NCBI GenBank assembly: GCA_013697725.1
Contig: JACCWI010000024.1
Coordinates: 1-64,000, forward strand
Length of the DNA stretch: 64,000 nt
Origin: Tatlockia sp.
Lineage (GTDB): Bacteria; Pseudomonadota; Gammaproteobacteria; Legionellales; Legionellaceae
Direction of reading: 5' to 3'
In this document: positions 1-8,015 of the stretch, piece after piece
How the letters are laid out: the number at the start of each line of letters is the position of its first letter
How positions within the stretch are numbered: the stretch's first letter is position 1
Notes under the pieces: generated by a model
The model's input: the letters and a program-made list of their open reading frames with translations, nothing else
Told to the model about the DNA's origin: nothing
Databases searched by the model: none
Position numbers and translations under genes: made by a program

Positions 1-282
1 GCTTGAGATTGATAACAACGCCGTTGAAAACAGCATCAGACCCTTCGCTTTGGGTAGAAAAAACTGGCTCCTATCGGGAAGCCCCAGAGGCGCTCATGCC
101 GCAGCGCTATTTTATAGCCTCATTGCAACGGCCAAAGCCAATGGCCTTAATCCTTTTGAATATCTCAAACATCTATTTGAAAATATTCGTGCTTGCAACA
201 AAGAAGAGGATTACTTAAATCTTTTACCCGTTAAGGTTAGTAGCAATTAGATTGAGCATCGTGTAGTTCGCCGAACGGTTAC
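1..282 (+). mobile_element. Right-hand part of an IS66-family insertion sequence
   Basis: The window opens inside an IS66-like element: the transposase C-terminus (2-250) is followed by about 30 non-coding bases ending in ...GCCGAACGGTTAC. Read outward-in, the terminus is GTAACCGTTCGGCGAAC, which fits the GTAA-starting inverted repeats of the IS66 family. The element ends at base 282, exactly where homology to a dodecin gene stops. The left end lies outside the window, so it is unknown whether the copy is complete or active. Confidence 0.82.
2..250 (+). CDS. IS66-family transposase (TnpC), C-terminal end, partial
   Basis: This is the open C-terminus of a transposase whose start lies left of the window. 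The frame from base 2 reads through the IS66 signature NNAVENSIRPFALGRKNWLF-type segment, here with LL in place of LF, followed by the GAHAAALFYSLIATAKANGLNP block. These are the conserved C-terminal parts of the IS66 DDE transposase, including the region that carries the last catalytic Glu (the E of the VENSIRP block). The stop is the TAG at 248-250, 32 bases from the IS end, a normal spacing. Nothing visible here suggests decay; the N-terminal zinc-finger and catalytic regions cannot be assessed. Confidence 0.85.
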   Translation, partial: LEIDNNAVENSIRPFALGRKNWLLSGSPRGAHAAALFYSLIATAKANGLNPFEYLKHLFENIRACNKEEDYLNLLPVKVSSN

Positions 283-290
283 ATTGCCTC
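283..290. repeat. Probable IS66 target site (8-bp duplication candidate) ATTGCCTC
   Basis: IS66-family elements normally duplicate 8 bp on insertion. The eight bases just outside the IS terminus are ATTGCCTC, inside the dodecin reading frame. The second copy should sit at the other IS end, which is not in the window, so the duplication is predicted and not seen. Confidence 0.45.
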
Positions 291-350
291 TTCTATTCCA
301 TCAACAGAAGTGCCAACTAGCTCGATAATTTGATATACACGGTTGTTCAT
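283..350 (-). pseudogene. Dodecin gene, 5' fragment disrupted by IS66
   Basis: Reading leftward from the ATG at 350, after a GGGAG ribosome site, the product begins MNNRVYQIIELVGTSVDGIE and ends EEAM. It matches the N-terminus of dodecin, a 65-70 residue dodecameric flavin-binding protein (consensus VYK-IELVGTS...EEA). Homology ends at base 283; the next bases belong to the IS terminus, which supplies an immediate TAA. About two thirds of the protein, including the flavin-contacting strands, is missing here and presumably lies beyond the left IS end. The longer frame up to 500 is an upstream extension without family similarity. The gene is therefore probably non-functional. Confidence 0.75.
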
Positions 351-571
351 TTCTCTCTCCCTGAGATTAAAAGTCCAATAGTTTTCATTGTAGTTTAAAA
401 TTGAGAAATTAACACGAAGATGAAATTCACTTTGGACAAGAAAAATAAACCTAACCTCTGATTTGTTAAGGGCTACTAAGAAATTAACCAAATGATACAA
501 AATTCAAGATTTATAACTGAATAAGCAGGCACAGTTCTTGCAATTTTCCTGACAAACCAGGAGAAATTCTA

Positions 572-661
572 ATGAAAGCAAAAAATAAGTATAGAAAATT
601 TATCCCATTTATTATTTATTTAGCAATTTCTCTAGCCTATAGTTCCTCTTTAATTTTTTAA
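572..661 (+). CDS. Possible 29-residue hydrophobic small protein
   Basis: A short frame starts with ATG seven bases after AGGAGA, an excellent ribosome site. It encodes a basic N-terminus (MKAKNKYRKF) followed by one hydrophobic stretch (IPFIIYLAISLAYSSSLIF), then TAA. This could be a single-pass membrane microprotein or a decayed signal-peptide gene. It ends convergently, overlapping the last bases of ccmI. I do not recognise a family, and a chance ORF behind a purine-rich stretch is quite possible. Confidence 0.3.
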   Translation: MKAKNKYRKFIPFIIYLAISLAYSSSLIF

Positions 662-1314
662 ATTAGCGCTTGAGCCTTAGCAACCGCTTTTCTGATCATC
701 ATTGCATCTTCTGACTGTTTTGGAGCCAATTTTAGGAGTTTTTGCCAATAATTGATGGCTTCCAAATAATTTTCTTGTTTATAAGCATCGATTGCCAACA
801 TAGACAAAGCATCCACTTGCTTAGGATTTGTAAGCAGCACCTTAGTTAACAGAGTATTTATCTGCTTATTAAGAGTTTGATGATTAAGTTGCCAAAGGCT
901 TTGTATATAATTTACTGTTACTAGCTCATCTTGAGGATTTAATTGATGGGCTTTAAAAAAAACTTCTCGCGCTTCAATCCACTGACCTTGGCTTGCATAC
1001 AAACGCCCTAAAAGATACCAGCCGCGAGCCTGGTCAGGTTCTTGGGCTATACGTTGCTTCAATCGCTCGACTAATTCCTCTGGACTTTTTATTGTTTGCA
1101 AAACTGCTGCAATGCGTTGCTTGGAGGCTTCTTTTTGCAGATTAGCTTTCCATTCCGGCCAAGCTCCCCAATTAAAATAAGCTAAGCAACTGAATACTAT
1201 AACTAAAGGAACGACAATCCTATAAGCTTTAGATTTACCAAAGGGATAAAGAATAATTGGCAAAGCCAATAGGATCAAAATTAAAAAAGACAGTAGAAAC
1301 CAATATTCATTCAT
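658..1314 (-). CDS. ccmI: Cytochrome c maturation protein CcmI (TPR apocytochrome chaperone)
   Basis: This is the last gene of the ccmC-I operon, a 218-residue inner-membrane protein. Two N-terminal membrane segments (about 3-24 and 31-50) are followed by a periplasmic TPR region from about residue 70, with a clear repeat around 97-128 (ARGWYLLGRLYASQGQW...). CcmI holds the C-terminus of apocytochrome c and hands it to the CcmF/CcmH ligation complex. Its start overlaps the ccmH stop by 8 bases, indicating coupled translation. In some genomes this unit is fused to CcmH as in E. coli; here it is separate. The C-terminal domain is shorter than in alphaproteobacterial CycH. Confidence 0.88.
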   Translation of the reverse strand: MNEYWFLLSFLILILLALPIILYPFGKSKAYRIVVPLVIVFSCLAYFNWGAWPEWKANLQKEASKQRIAAVLQTIKSPEELVERLKQRIAQEPDQARGWYLLGRLYASQGQWIEAREVFFKAHQLNPQDELVTVNYIQSLWQLNHQTLNKQINTLLTKVLLTNPKQVDALSMLAIDAYKQENYLEAINYWQKLLKLAPKQSEDAMMIRKAVAKAQALI

Positions 1315-1699
1315 GTGAGCTTCGCCTAAAACAGGTTCTCCAGAAAATAAACAGACCTAAAATTAAAAATAAAAGAGGTCCAAGCCAAAGCATTGCAGTG
1401 ATGAGTTTGAGAGGTGGTTTGAATAGGATAAAGTCACCATAGCGCGCTGTTAAATAATTCAAAATTTCTCCGTCACTATTACCATCTTTTACTAAAACAT
1501 AAACCTGATCGCGTAAATCCTTCGCGAGGCCGGCATTGGAATCAGCTAAATCTTGATTTTGACATACCAGACAACGCAATTCTTTTAATAAATGCAAAAA
1601 TTGAGCATCTTGTTTCGCTGTTGGCAAGGGGTAAAGACTATTGGCAAAAGAGGTATACGTCGCTAACACAAGAATTAACGCGATTCCTGCTCTCCTCAT
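1307..1699 (-). CDS. ccmH: Cytochrome c maturation thiol reductase CcmH (CcmL type)
   Basis: This 130-residue protein has an N-terminal signal or anchor (about 1-19), the conserved redox motif LRCLVCQNQ with Cys43 and Cys46, and a C-terminal membrane helix (about 98-121) followed by a basic tail. The periplasmic CXXC motif reduces the haem-binding CXXCH disulfide of apocytochrome c before haem ligation, taking electrons from CcmG. The length matches the short CcmH/CcmL form that works with a separate CcmI. It overlaps ccmG by an ATGA junction. Identification is firm from the motif and operon position. Confidence 0.93.
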   Translation of the reverse strand: MRRAGIALILVLATYTSFANSLYPLPTAKQDAQFLHLLKELRCLVCQNQDLADSNAGLAKDLRDQVYVLVKDGNSDGEILNYLTARYGDFILFKPPLKLITAMLWLGPLLFLILGLFIFWRTCFRRSSHE

Positions 1700-2229
1700 G
1701 CTTCACCTTGTAATTGCTGTACTAGCGGCAAAAAATCCTTTTGCCATATATGTTCATTGAGAATGCCCACATGGCGATAACGAATGACACCATTTTTATC
1801 AATAAGAAAAGTTTCAGGTGTACCATAAACCCCTAAGTTAATGGCAAGTTTTCCCTCTTTATCTTCGCCAATCGCTAGATAGGGATTCCCCCACTCAATT
1901 AACCAGCGTGCGGCATTTTCGCTTTTATCTTTATAATTTAAGCCATAAATAGGCATAGCTTCGCGAGAAAGTTTCATAAGAAATACTTGTTCCTCAGCAC
2001 AAGAAGCACACCAACTTGCCCAGACATTAAGTAAAGCAACCTTGCCCTTCATTGCTGCTGGAGAAAAGGATTTCTCAGCACCTAACATCGGCAAAGTGAA
2101 ATCTGGCAGAATTTTGCCCATTTGCACTGAAGGTAATTTTTGCGGCTCCAGCGATAAACCACGCCAAAAAAAGATAACTAAAACAGCGAAGACTGCTATT
2201 GGCACAAGACGCCAACCTAAAGTTTTCAT
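1696..2229 (-). CDS. ccmG: Thiol:disulfide interchange protein CcmG/DsbE
   Basis: This is a membrane-anchored thioredoxin-like protein of 177 residues. One helix (about 8-24) is followed by a periplasmic thioredoxin fold with the active site NVWASWCASCAEE (Cys74 and Cys77) and the cis-proline region GVYGTPETFLID, both typical of CcmG. It passes electrons from CcmD/DsbD-type reductants to CcmH and apocytochrome c. The CASC dipeptide differs from the common CPTC/CPSC, but the family tolerates changes between the cysteines. The start overlaps the ccmF stop by ATGA. Confidence 0.93.
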   Translation of the reverse strand: MKTLGWRLVPIAVFAVLVIFFWRGLSLEPQKLPSVQMGKILPDFTLPMLGAEKSFSPAAMKGKVALLNVWASWCASCAEEQVFLMKLSREAMPIYGLNYKDKSENAARWLIEWGNPYLAIGEDKEGKLAINLGVYGTPETFLIDKNGVIRYRHVGILNEHIWQKDFLPLVQQLQGEA

Positions 2230-4181
2230 GCTTTGACCTCATTAGAATTATTGGATGTTAAATCTGCAGTTGCTCGATAATATCGCCTATCTGCCAATGC
2301 CAGTAAACCGCCTATCAGGATTAAAAATCCCCCGCCCCAGATCCAGCGAATGAAAGGTTTAAAATAAATACGAACAGACCAAGCGTTTTCACCTATAGGT
2401 TCACCTAGAGAAATATAAATATCTCTAAAAGGATTCACATCAATTGCCGATTCAGTCATCGCCATTTTACCTACATTGTAAATGCGCTTTTCGGGGTAAA
2501 TCACCGAGGTCTTTTCACCCTGGCGTATTTCAAACTGAGTTTTGCTTCCATGATAATTTGCACCTACTAAAGGTGATTCGCTGATAAAGCTAATCTGATA
2601 TCCTGCAAGGTTAATGTGTTTACCCGGTTCCATTTTCACATCGTCCTGTATGCCATAACCGGAAGAAATAGCAATGCCCATTAAAGTCACAGCAATGCCG
2701 CAATGGGCAAAAACCATTCCCCAAAAAGATTGTCCCAGGTTAAGCAAGCCACGCTGCTTTGCTCTGATTAAGATCAACTTAAGCGTGCTTAAAATTATCC
2801 AGAATGCCAAGCTTAAACCTAAGAGCGTATATAGGTGGATTGTTTTAGTAAAGATGAGCAATAATAAAGCAGGGGAAAACAAACTAATAAAAAATACAGA
2901 AGTTAAGCGTTTAATTACAGTTTTCAAACTATCCCGTTGCCAATTGAGATGAACACCGAGCCCCATGAGAATTAATAAAGGAATCATCAAAGGTATAAAA
3001 ACCGCGTTAAAATAAGGAGAACCCACTGATAATTTTCCAAGACCCAGGCCATCAATAAGCAAAGGATAGGTTGTTCCCATCAATACAGTTAACATGATAA
3101 CAGCAAGGAGGAGATTGTTTAGAAGCAAGGCAGTTTCTCGTGAAATAAGGGCAGGTTTTTTAAATTCTTGCAAGGTCTGTGCTCTAAAAGCAAATAACAG
3201 CAGTGAGCCACCAATAACCAGGACGAGAAAACATAAAATATAAAGACCTCTTTGCGGATCCACGGCGAAAGCGTGAACAGAAGTTAGAACCCCAGAGCGA
3301 ACTAGAAAAGTCCCGATTAAACTTAATGAAAAAGCAGAAATAGCTAAAAGCATCGCCCAAGCTTTAAATTGTTGTCTTTTTTCAGCAACGGCTAAGGAAT
3401 GCAGCAAAGCAGTTCCTACTAACCAAGGCATAAAAGAAGCATTTTCGACCGGATCCCAAAACCACCAACCACCCCATCCTAATTCTCGATAAGCCCACCA
3501 GCTACCTAAAGTAATTCCAGCAGTTAAGCAACACCAAGCTGCTAAGGTCCAAGGCCTCGTCCATTTTGTCCAAGAGGCTTCAACTCGCCCAACCCAAAGT
3601 GCTGCAATGGCAAAAGCAAAAGCAACTGAAAAACCAACATAGCCCATATAAAGCATAGGAGGATGGAAAAGAAAACCGGGGTCTTGCAAAAGAGGATTTA
3701 AATCTCGCCCTTGCGTAGCTATAAGTTGAAATTGACGGCTAAAAGGATTTGAAGTTGTTAAAAGAAAAAGAATAAAACCAATGCTAAGCCAACCTAAAAC
3801 TACCAATACTCTAGCGCGCATTTGTTTTTCAAGGCTAGCGCTTAATAAGCTAATGCTAAGCATCCAAAGCGAAAGAATGAGCACCCAAAGAAGCATTGAG
3901 CCTTCATGACCCCCCCAAACCGCGCAAAGCTTATAAAACCAAGGTAGAGATAAGCTTGAATTGGCAAGCACATAAGAAACAGAAAAATCATCGTATAAAA
4001 AGCAAAGAGTGAGACAACTGTAAGCAAGCAGTATAAAAATAAATTGACCATAGGTATAAAACGTTGCAGCATCAATCCAATTAGTTTTTTTACGCCAAAG
4101 ACCCAGCATTGGAATTACGGCAACTAAACTTGAAAATAATAAAGCCAGAATCAGGGAGAACAGGCCAATTTCAGCAATCAT
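2226..4181 (-). CDS. ccmF: Haem lyase subunit CcmF
   Basis: This 651-residue polytopic membrane protein has the tryptophan-rich WWD signature GGWWFWDPVENASFMPW that binds haem facing the periplasm. It also has WGGHEGSMLLW near residue 80 and the PLL/SVGSPYFN segment typical of CcmF. With CcmH and CcmI it ligates haem to apocytochrome c. Length and hydrophobic profile (more than ten helices, then a periplasmic loop and a last helix near the C-terminus) fit the family. It sits between ccmE and ccmG with ATGA overlaps at both ends. Confidence 0.96.
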   Translation of the reverse strand: MIAEIGLFSLILALLFSSLVAVIPMLGLWRKKTNWIDAATFYTYGQFIFILLAYSCLTLCFLYDDFSVSYVLANSSLSLPWFYKLCAVWGGHEGSMLLWVLILSLWMLSISLLSASLEKQMRARVLVVLGWLSIGFILFLLTTSNPFSRQFQLIATQGRDLNPLLQDPGFLFHPPMLYMGYVGFSVAFAFAIAALWVGRVEASWTKWTRPWTLAAWCCLTAGITLGSWWAYRELGWGGWWFWDPVENASFMPWLVGTALLHSLAVAEKRQQFKAWAMLLAISAFSLSLIGTFLVRSGVLTSVHAFAVDPQRGLYILCFLVLVIGGSLLLFAFRAQTLQEFKKPALISRETALLLNNLLLAVIMLTVLMGTTYPLLIDGLGLGKLSVGSPYFNAVFIPLMIPLLILMGLGVHLNWQRDSLKTVIKRLTSVFFISLFSPALLLLIFTKTIHLYTLLGLSLAFWIILSTLKLILIRAKQRGLLNLGQSFWGMVFAHCGIAVTLMGIAISSGYGIQDDVKMEPGKHINLAGYQISFISESPLVGANYHGSKTQFEIRQGEKTSVIYPEKRIYNVGKMAMTESAIDVNPFRDIYISLGEPIGENAWSVRIYFKPFIRWIWGGGFLILIGGLLALADRRYYRATADLTSNNSNEVKA

Positions 4182-4624
4182 AGCTTCGTCTCTTTTAAGC
4201 GAACTTGTTTTGCCAAAGCATCTTTAACTTCCGGAGGCATATAATTGGCATCATGCTTGGCAAGCACTTCTTGTGCATTAAACTCATGATTTATAGAGAG
4301 CTTGCCCAAGGTCACTATGCCCTGCTCCTCACGAAAAAGATCAGGTAAAATTCCGCGATAATTTACAATAATACTGCGATTATAATCAGTTATTTGAAAT
4401 TGAATGCCAAGGTCATCTTTTGCACGAATGATACTACCTTTAACAACCATACCACCCAAACGAATAATTTTCTCAGTTCCAACCTTGCCCTCTGCTATCT
4501 CTGTAGGCGTATAAAATAAATTGATATTTTGTTTCAGCGCATAAAGAACAAGCGCAGAAACCAGCGAAATTATCAGCGCATAAAAAATAATAAATAAAAC
4601 TTTGCGTTGACGCACAGAATTCAT
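4178..4624 (-). CDS. ccmE: Periplasmic haem chaperone CcmE
   Basis: CcmE carries haem covalently on a histidine and delivers it to CcmF. The 148-residue protein has an N-terminal anchor (about 8-30), the OB-fold core (GGMVVKGSI...), and the conserved LAKHDANYMPPE segment with haem-binding His124 and the axial Tyr128. The C-terminal tail is short. The gene overlaps ccmD by ATGA upstream and ccmF by ATGA downstream. Confidence 0.96.
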   Translation of the reverse strand: MNSVRQRKVLFIIFYALIISLVSALVLYALKQNINLFYTPTEIAEGKVGTEKIIRLGGMVVKGSIIRAKDDLGIQFQITDYNRSIIVNYRGILPDLFREEQGIVTLGKLSINHEFNAQEVLAKHDANYMPPEVKDALAKQVRLKETKL

Positions 4625-4779
4625 AAAACTTGTCTCTTAAACCATTGATGCAAATTTTTGCGCACACGTCTAGCCCGTAATTTGAAACTGAGAATATTTA
4701 CCAGCATGACTAGAACAACCAAGCCGTAAGCAGGCCACACATAATAGGAATAACCACCCATAGCCAACCACTTCGTCAT
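4621..4779 (-). CDS. ccmD: Haem exporter protein CcmD (52 residues)
   Basis: This short gene was found by reading the gap between ccmC and ccmE. It encodes 52 residues beginning MTKWLAMGGYSYYVWPAYG, one membrane helix (VVLVMLVNIL...) and a basic tail (KLRARRVRKNLHQW). The GGYSYYVWPAYG start followed by a helix and Arg-rich tail is diagnostic for CcmD, which joins CcmC to CcmE and is needed to release holo-CcmE. It overlaps both the ccmC stop and the ccmE start by ATGA. Confidence 0.93.
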   Translation of the reverse strand: MTKWLAMGGYSYYVWPAYGLVVLVMLVNILSFKLRARRVRKNLHQWFKRQVL

Positions 4780-5519
4780 AATTTCTCACTTTTAAGCAAG
4801 TCTTTTACCCAGTTCTGCTTGAATTCACGTGCAAGTATTTCTGTGCGTGCTTTATGTAAACCCAGCCAAAGGCAGAAACTTGCAAAGCCCACCAATGTTA
4901 ATAATAAAGGGTAAAGCATTGGCGCTGCGATTTTTGGTTTAGCGAAGGCTGAAAGAGTTGCACCTTGATGCAAGGAATTCCACCAATAAACTGAGTAATG
5001 AATTATGGGTAAGTCAATTAGACCCACTAACGTTAAAATTGCAATAATTTTATCGCCTTGTTCTTGATTTTGAAAAGCGCTTTTAGTAGCTAAAATTGCC
5101 AAATATAGAAGTAACAATATCAATTCAGACGTTAAACGCGCATCCCAAACCCACCAGGTTCCCCACATCGGTTTTCCCCAGATAGAACCTGTTGCTAAAG
5201 CAAGAAAAGCCATTGATGCGCCAATCTGCGCAGCTAAGCCCAACATTAATCCTGCCAATTTAATTCGCCAGACTAATAACAGGATGGCCAAAAAACCCAT
5301 CGTAAAATAAATAAACATAGATAAAAAAGCGCTTGGTACATGAGCATAAATAATGCGAAAAGCATCTCCTTGTTGGTAATCAGGCGGGGCAAACACCAAC
5401 CCCCATATAAGACCAATCAGAAGAAAAAATAAGGCAAAAAAACCTATATAACTAAGCCAGGTTTGGGTTTGTTGGTAAAATGCTTTTGGCGAAGCCATTT
5501 GGTATAAAAATTTCCACAT
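4776..5519 (-). CDS. ccmC: Haem transporter / CcmE haem-loading protein CcmC
   Basis: This six-helix membrane protein of 247 residues contains the WWD motif MWGTWWVWDARLTSELIL. It attaches haem to CcmE with CcmD. I chose the ATG at 5519 (MWKFLYQMASPKAFY), not the TTG three codons upstream, because it matches the family start. This is the first gene of the downstream block ccmCDEFGHI. Immediately upstream lies a divergent permease, not ccmB, so this block needs its own promoter (see 5549-5578). Confidence 0.95.
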   Translation of the reverse strand: MWKFLYQMASPKAFYQQTQTWLSYIGFFALFFLLIGLIWGLVFAPPDYQQGDAFRIIYAHVPSAFLSMFIYFTMGFLAILLLVWRIKLAGLMLGLAAQIGASMAFLALATGSIWGKPMWGTWWVWDARLTSELILLLLYLAILATKSAFQNQEQGDKIIAILTLVGLIDLPIIHYSVYWWNSLHQGATLSAFAKPKIAAPMLYPLLLTLVGFASFCLWLGLHKARTEILAREFKQNWVKDLLKSEKL

Positions 5520-5548
5520 AGGGAACAATTCAGCTCACAAAAGGCGGA

Positions 5549-5578
5549 ATTTTATCACTCTATAACTTAGATTTACAA
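5549..5578 (-). promoter_or_regulatory. Candidate sigma-70 promoter for ccmCDEFGHI
   Basis: On the minus strand TTGTAA (5573-5578) and TAAAAT (5549-5554) are separated by 18 bases, about 30 bases upstream of ccmC. A promoter is expected because ccmC is cut off from ccmAB. The match is moderate and the region is AT-rich, so chance is possible. Confidence 0.4.
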
Positions 5579-5782
5579 GGAAAGCTTGAATTTGCTAAGT
5601 GATTAACTCTTAATATCTCTTTTAAATATCCTCAGTAATTAAAGAAACTCGTATCATTCCAGGAAATAAACTAAACAGCGCCCGAAATCCTTACTACTTT
5701 GGTATAGACATCGAAATTTATCTTGCCTTCTCCGCTTATTTCTTATAAAAATCTCTTACAAAATATCGCCTGTAAAATTTTA

Positions 5783-5810
5783 TGGACAAAATACAAAATT
5801 ATTGTACAAT
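5783..5810 (+). promoter_or_regulatory. Candidate sigma-70 promoter of the amino-acid permease gene
   Basis: TGGACA (5783-5788), 16 bases, then TACAAT (5805-5810), ending 44 bases before the GTG start of the permease. The -10 box lies in ATTGTACAAT, a perfect ten-base palindrome. Support is from sequence match and position only. Confidence 0.4.
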
Positions 5811-5854
5811 TTGCAGTCCAGATTTCGTTTCATCATTGAGAGAATAAACAGTTA

Positions 5855-7327
5855 GTGACTAAATATATAGAAAACTCTGAGGCACCAATAAATGATGGTG
5901 GTTACAGACGAGGATTAAAAGATCGTCATGTTCAGATGATAGCCTTAGGCGGAATAATTGGCTCGGGCTATTTTCTTGGCACAGGAGCTGTAGTTAACGA
6001 CGTAGGGCCATCTGTTTTTATCGCCTATATGTTAGGTGGTCTCATCATTTATCTGACTATGTTATGCATGGGAGAGCTCGCTGTTGCTATTCCTATTTCT
6101 GGTTCATTCATTACTTATACCGCAGACTTTATTTCACCGACTGTAGCTTGCGGCGTCGGTTGGTCTTATTGGATAAGTTGGGTAGCCTATATTCCCGCAG
6201 AATGCATTGCCGGTGGCATTATTATGCAACATTTTACCGGAGTTCATGGTTATATTTGGGCAGTCTGTTTTGGCTTATTGATAACGTATATCAATATTGC
6301 CAAGGTGGGAACCTTTGGTGAAATTGAGTTCTGGTTAGCGATTATTAAAATTGCAGCGCTCATGGGCTTTGTCATTCTTTCTATTATGATATTTTTTGGT
6401 CTCATCCACGGCCCGCATACTTCTGGGATAATCGGTAGTCGTTACATTTATGGTCAGGGTGGACTTTTCCCTAATGGCGGAATGGCCTTGCTTACGGCAA
6501 TGGTTTTGCTTCTTGTGAATTACCAAGGCTCTGAAATCATTGGTCTTGCAGCGGGAGAATCAGTTAATCCTGCGCGTATGATCCCTCGAGCAATTCGGAC
6601 CGTCACGCTTAGAATACTGTTTATTTATATAATTCCTGTCTTTTGTCTGGTTCTAATTTTCCCATGGCAGAAAGCCGGATTAGCTAATTCTGTTTTTTCT
6701 GATGCGCTTAATTTTTACGGGCTTCATTGGGCAGGAGCAGTGACTAGTTTTGTAACCCTGACTGCCACCTTATCTTGTTCAAATTCTGGGGTTTATGGCA
6801 TTGTCAGGTCTTTAAATGCTTTGGCTCGTAATGGCATGGCTCCTCAAAAGTTGGCCATATTGAATCGCAATGCAGTTCCTCAAAATGCCGGGATTGTTAC
6901 CTTGATATCAATTTGGGTTCTGCTGGGTGTCTCGCATTTCTTCGGTCAATCGAATCTTTATATCGCTTTGTTACTTGTTTCAGGTTTTACCGGTGCTATC
7001 GCCTGGATTTCCCTGTGCTGGGCGCAAATTAATTTTCGCAAGCGGCTCTACAAATCAGGCTATACTACTGATGATTTGAAATACAAAACGCCGGGTTCTC
7101 CATATACCGGTATTTTGGCAATTTGCTTAATGGTGCTTTGTTTGATCTTTTTAGCCTTTAACAAAGATCCTGCCTATAAAATTGCGTTTATCATGGGTGT
7201 AGTGAGCCTCTCAATACCCATGCTGGTATACAAATACGGTGGATTTTCTAAAAGCCGTGCAGCTGTAAGCGAACTGAATAAGTACCTACGCTTTAAGGAT
7301 ATTTTCCCTGATCGTAATGCAAAGTAG
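5855..7327 (+). CDS. APC-superfamily amino-acid permease
   Basis: This 490-residue cytoplasmic-membrane transporter has about twelve hydrophobic helices. The first helix carries the substrate-binding ALGGIIGSGYFLGTG signature of the amino-acid transporter (AAT) branch. GESVNPARMIPRAIRTVTLRI follows TM6 as in lysine, GABA and aromatic permeases. Substrate is unknown; I read it as proton-coupled uptake of a cationic or neutral amino acid. The start is GTG at 5855 with GAGAG eleven bases upstream. It is divergent from ccmC and ends 8 bases from the convergent ccmB stop, so it splits the ccm genes. Base composition looks similar to its neighbours. Confidence 0.88.
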   Translation: MTKYIENSEAPINDGGYRRGLKDRHVQMIALGGIIGSGYFLGTGAVVNDVGPSVFIAYMLGGLIIYLTMLCMGELAVAIPISGSFITYTADFISPTVACGVGWSYWISWVAYIPAECIAGGIIMQHFTGVHGYIWAVCFGLLITYINIAKVGTFGEIEFWLAIIKIAALMGFVILSIMIFFGLIHGPHTSGIIGSRYIYGQGGLFPNGGMALLTAMVLLLVNYQGSEIIGLAAGESVNPARMIPRAIRTVTLRILFIYIIPVFCLVLIFPWQKAGLANSVFSDALNFYGLHWAGAVTSFVTLTATLSCSNSGVYGIVRSLNALARNGMAPQKLAILNRNAVPQNAGIVTLISIWVLLGVSHFFGQSNLYIALLLVSGFTGAIAWISLCWAQINFRKRLYKSGYTTDDLKYKTPGSPYTGILAICLMVLCLIFLAFNKDPAYKIAFIMGVVSLSIPMLVYKYGGFSKSRAAVSELNKYLRFKDIFPDRNAK

Positions 7328-7334
7328 AATTAAG

Positions 7335-8015
7335 CTAGCTATCAGAAAGGCTAATGCGTAGCACGCCCGCGATGGCAAAAGGCAAGAAGGCTGCAGCAAG
7401 AATTGACAAGGCAAGTAAAATTGCCAAATAGCCTGCTGTTGTTAGGCCTTGCATGGCAGCACTAAGACAGCCGCTGCCAAAGATCATAATGGGGATAGTT
7501 AATGGCAGTAACACTAAAGCCATTAAAAGTCCCTTTTGCTGCATCCCAGCGCTAAAAGCTGCTGCAAAACCGCATAAAAACAGAATAGCCGGCGTCCCTA
7601 AAGTTAAACTCAACATAAGTATCCCTGTCTCTTGCCAATTCAAACTAAATAATAAAGCGAGTAAAGGACAAAAAATTAAAATAGGCACTAAATTAAGCAG
7701 CCAATGAAGAAATAATTTAGCAGCAACAATTACACTTAAAGGGTAAGCAGAGATTAATAATTGTTCAAAAAATCCATCTTCATAATCTTGTTGAAAAAGA
7801 TTAACTGAGGTTAATAACATAGAAAAAAGCATGGCAATCCAGATAAGACCTGGCGCTGTAGCCCTTAAGAGAAACTTTTCAGGTGCCAGAGTCAAGGGGA
7901 AAAAAATAGTGACCATCAGAAAAAATAACGCAGCCTGCAGTATTAATCGAGGCTGACGCAGATGAATTAACCATTCACGCTGGCATTGTTTTTTAAAAAC
8001 TAGCGGCAAAGACAT
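7335..8015 (-). CDS. ccmB: Haem exporter permease CcmB
   Basis: This is the membrane subunit of the CcmAB ABC complex, 226 residues with six helices. It contains the QDYEDGFFEQLLISAYPL segment and SLTLGTPAILFLCGFAAAF, both typical of CcmB. CcmAB uses ATP to release haem-loaded CcmE from CcmCD. The ATG at 8015 overlaps the ccmA stop as TGATG; a GTG one codon earlier is an equally usable start. Confidence 0.94.
   Translation of the reverse strand: MSLPLVFKKQCQREWLIHLRQPRLILQAALFFLMVTIFFPLTLAPEKFLLRATAPGLIWIAMLFSMLLTSVNLFQQDYEDGFFEQLLISAYPLSVIVAAKLFLHWLLNLVPILIFCPLLALLFSLNWQETGILMLSLTLGTPAILFLCGFAAAFSAGMQQKGLLMALVLLPLTIPIMIFGSGCLSAAMQGLTTAGYLAILLALSILAAAFLPFAIAGVLRISLSDS

Noticed and set aside
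279..500. 73-residue minus-strand ORF as a complete gene
   Set aside because: Only the last 23 residues match dodecin and have a ribosome site directly before them; the first 50 residues are untranslated leader and the end is IS-derived.
5855..7327. Permease as a mobile-element passenger
   Set aside because: No terminal repeats, integrase or transposase lie around it; only its position in the ccm cluster is unusual.
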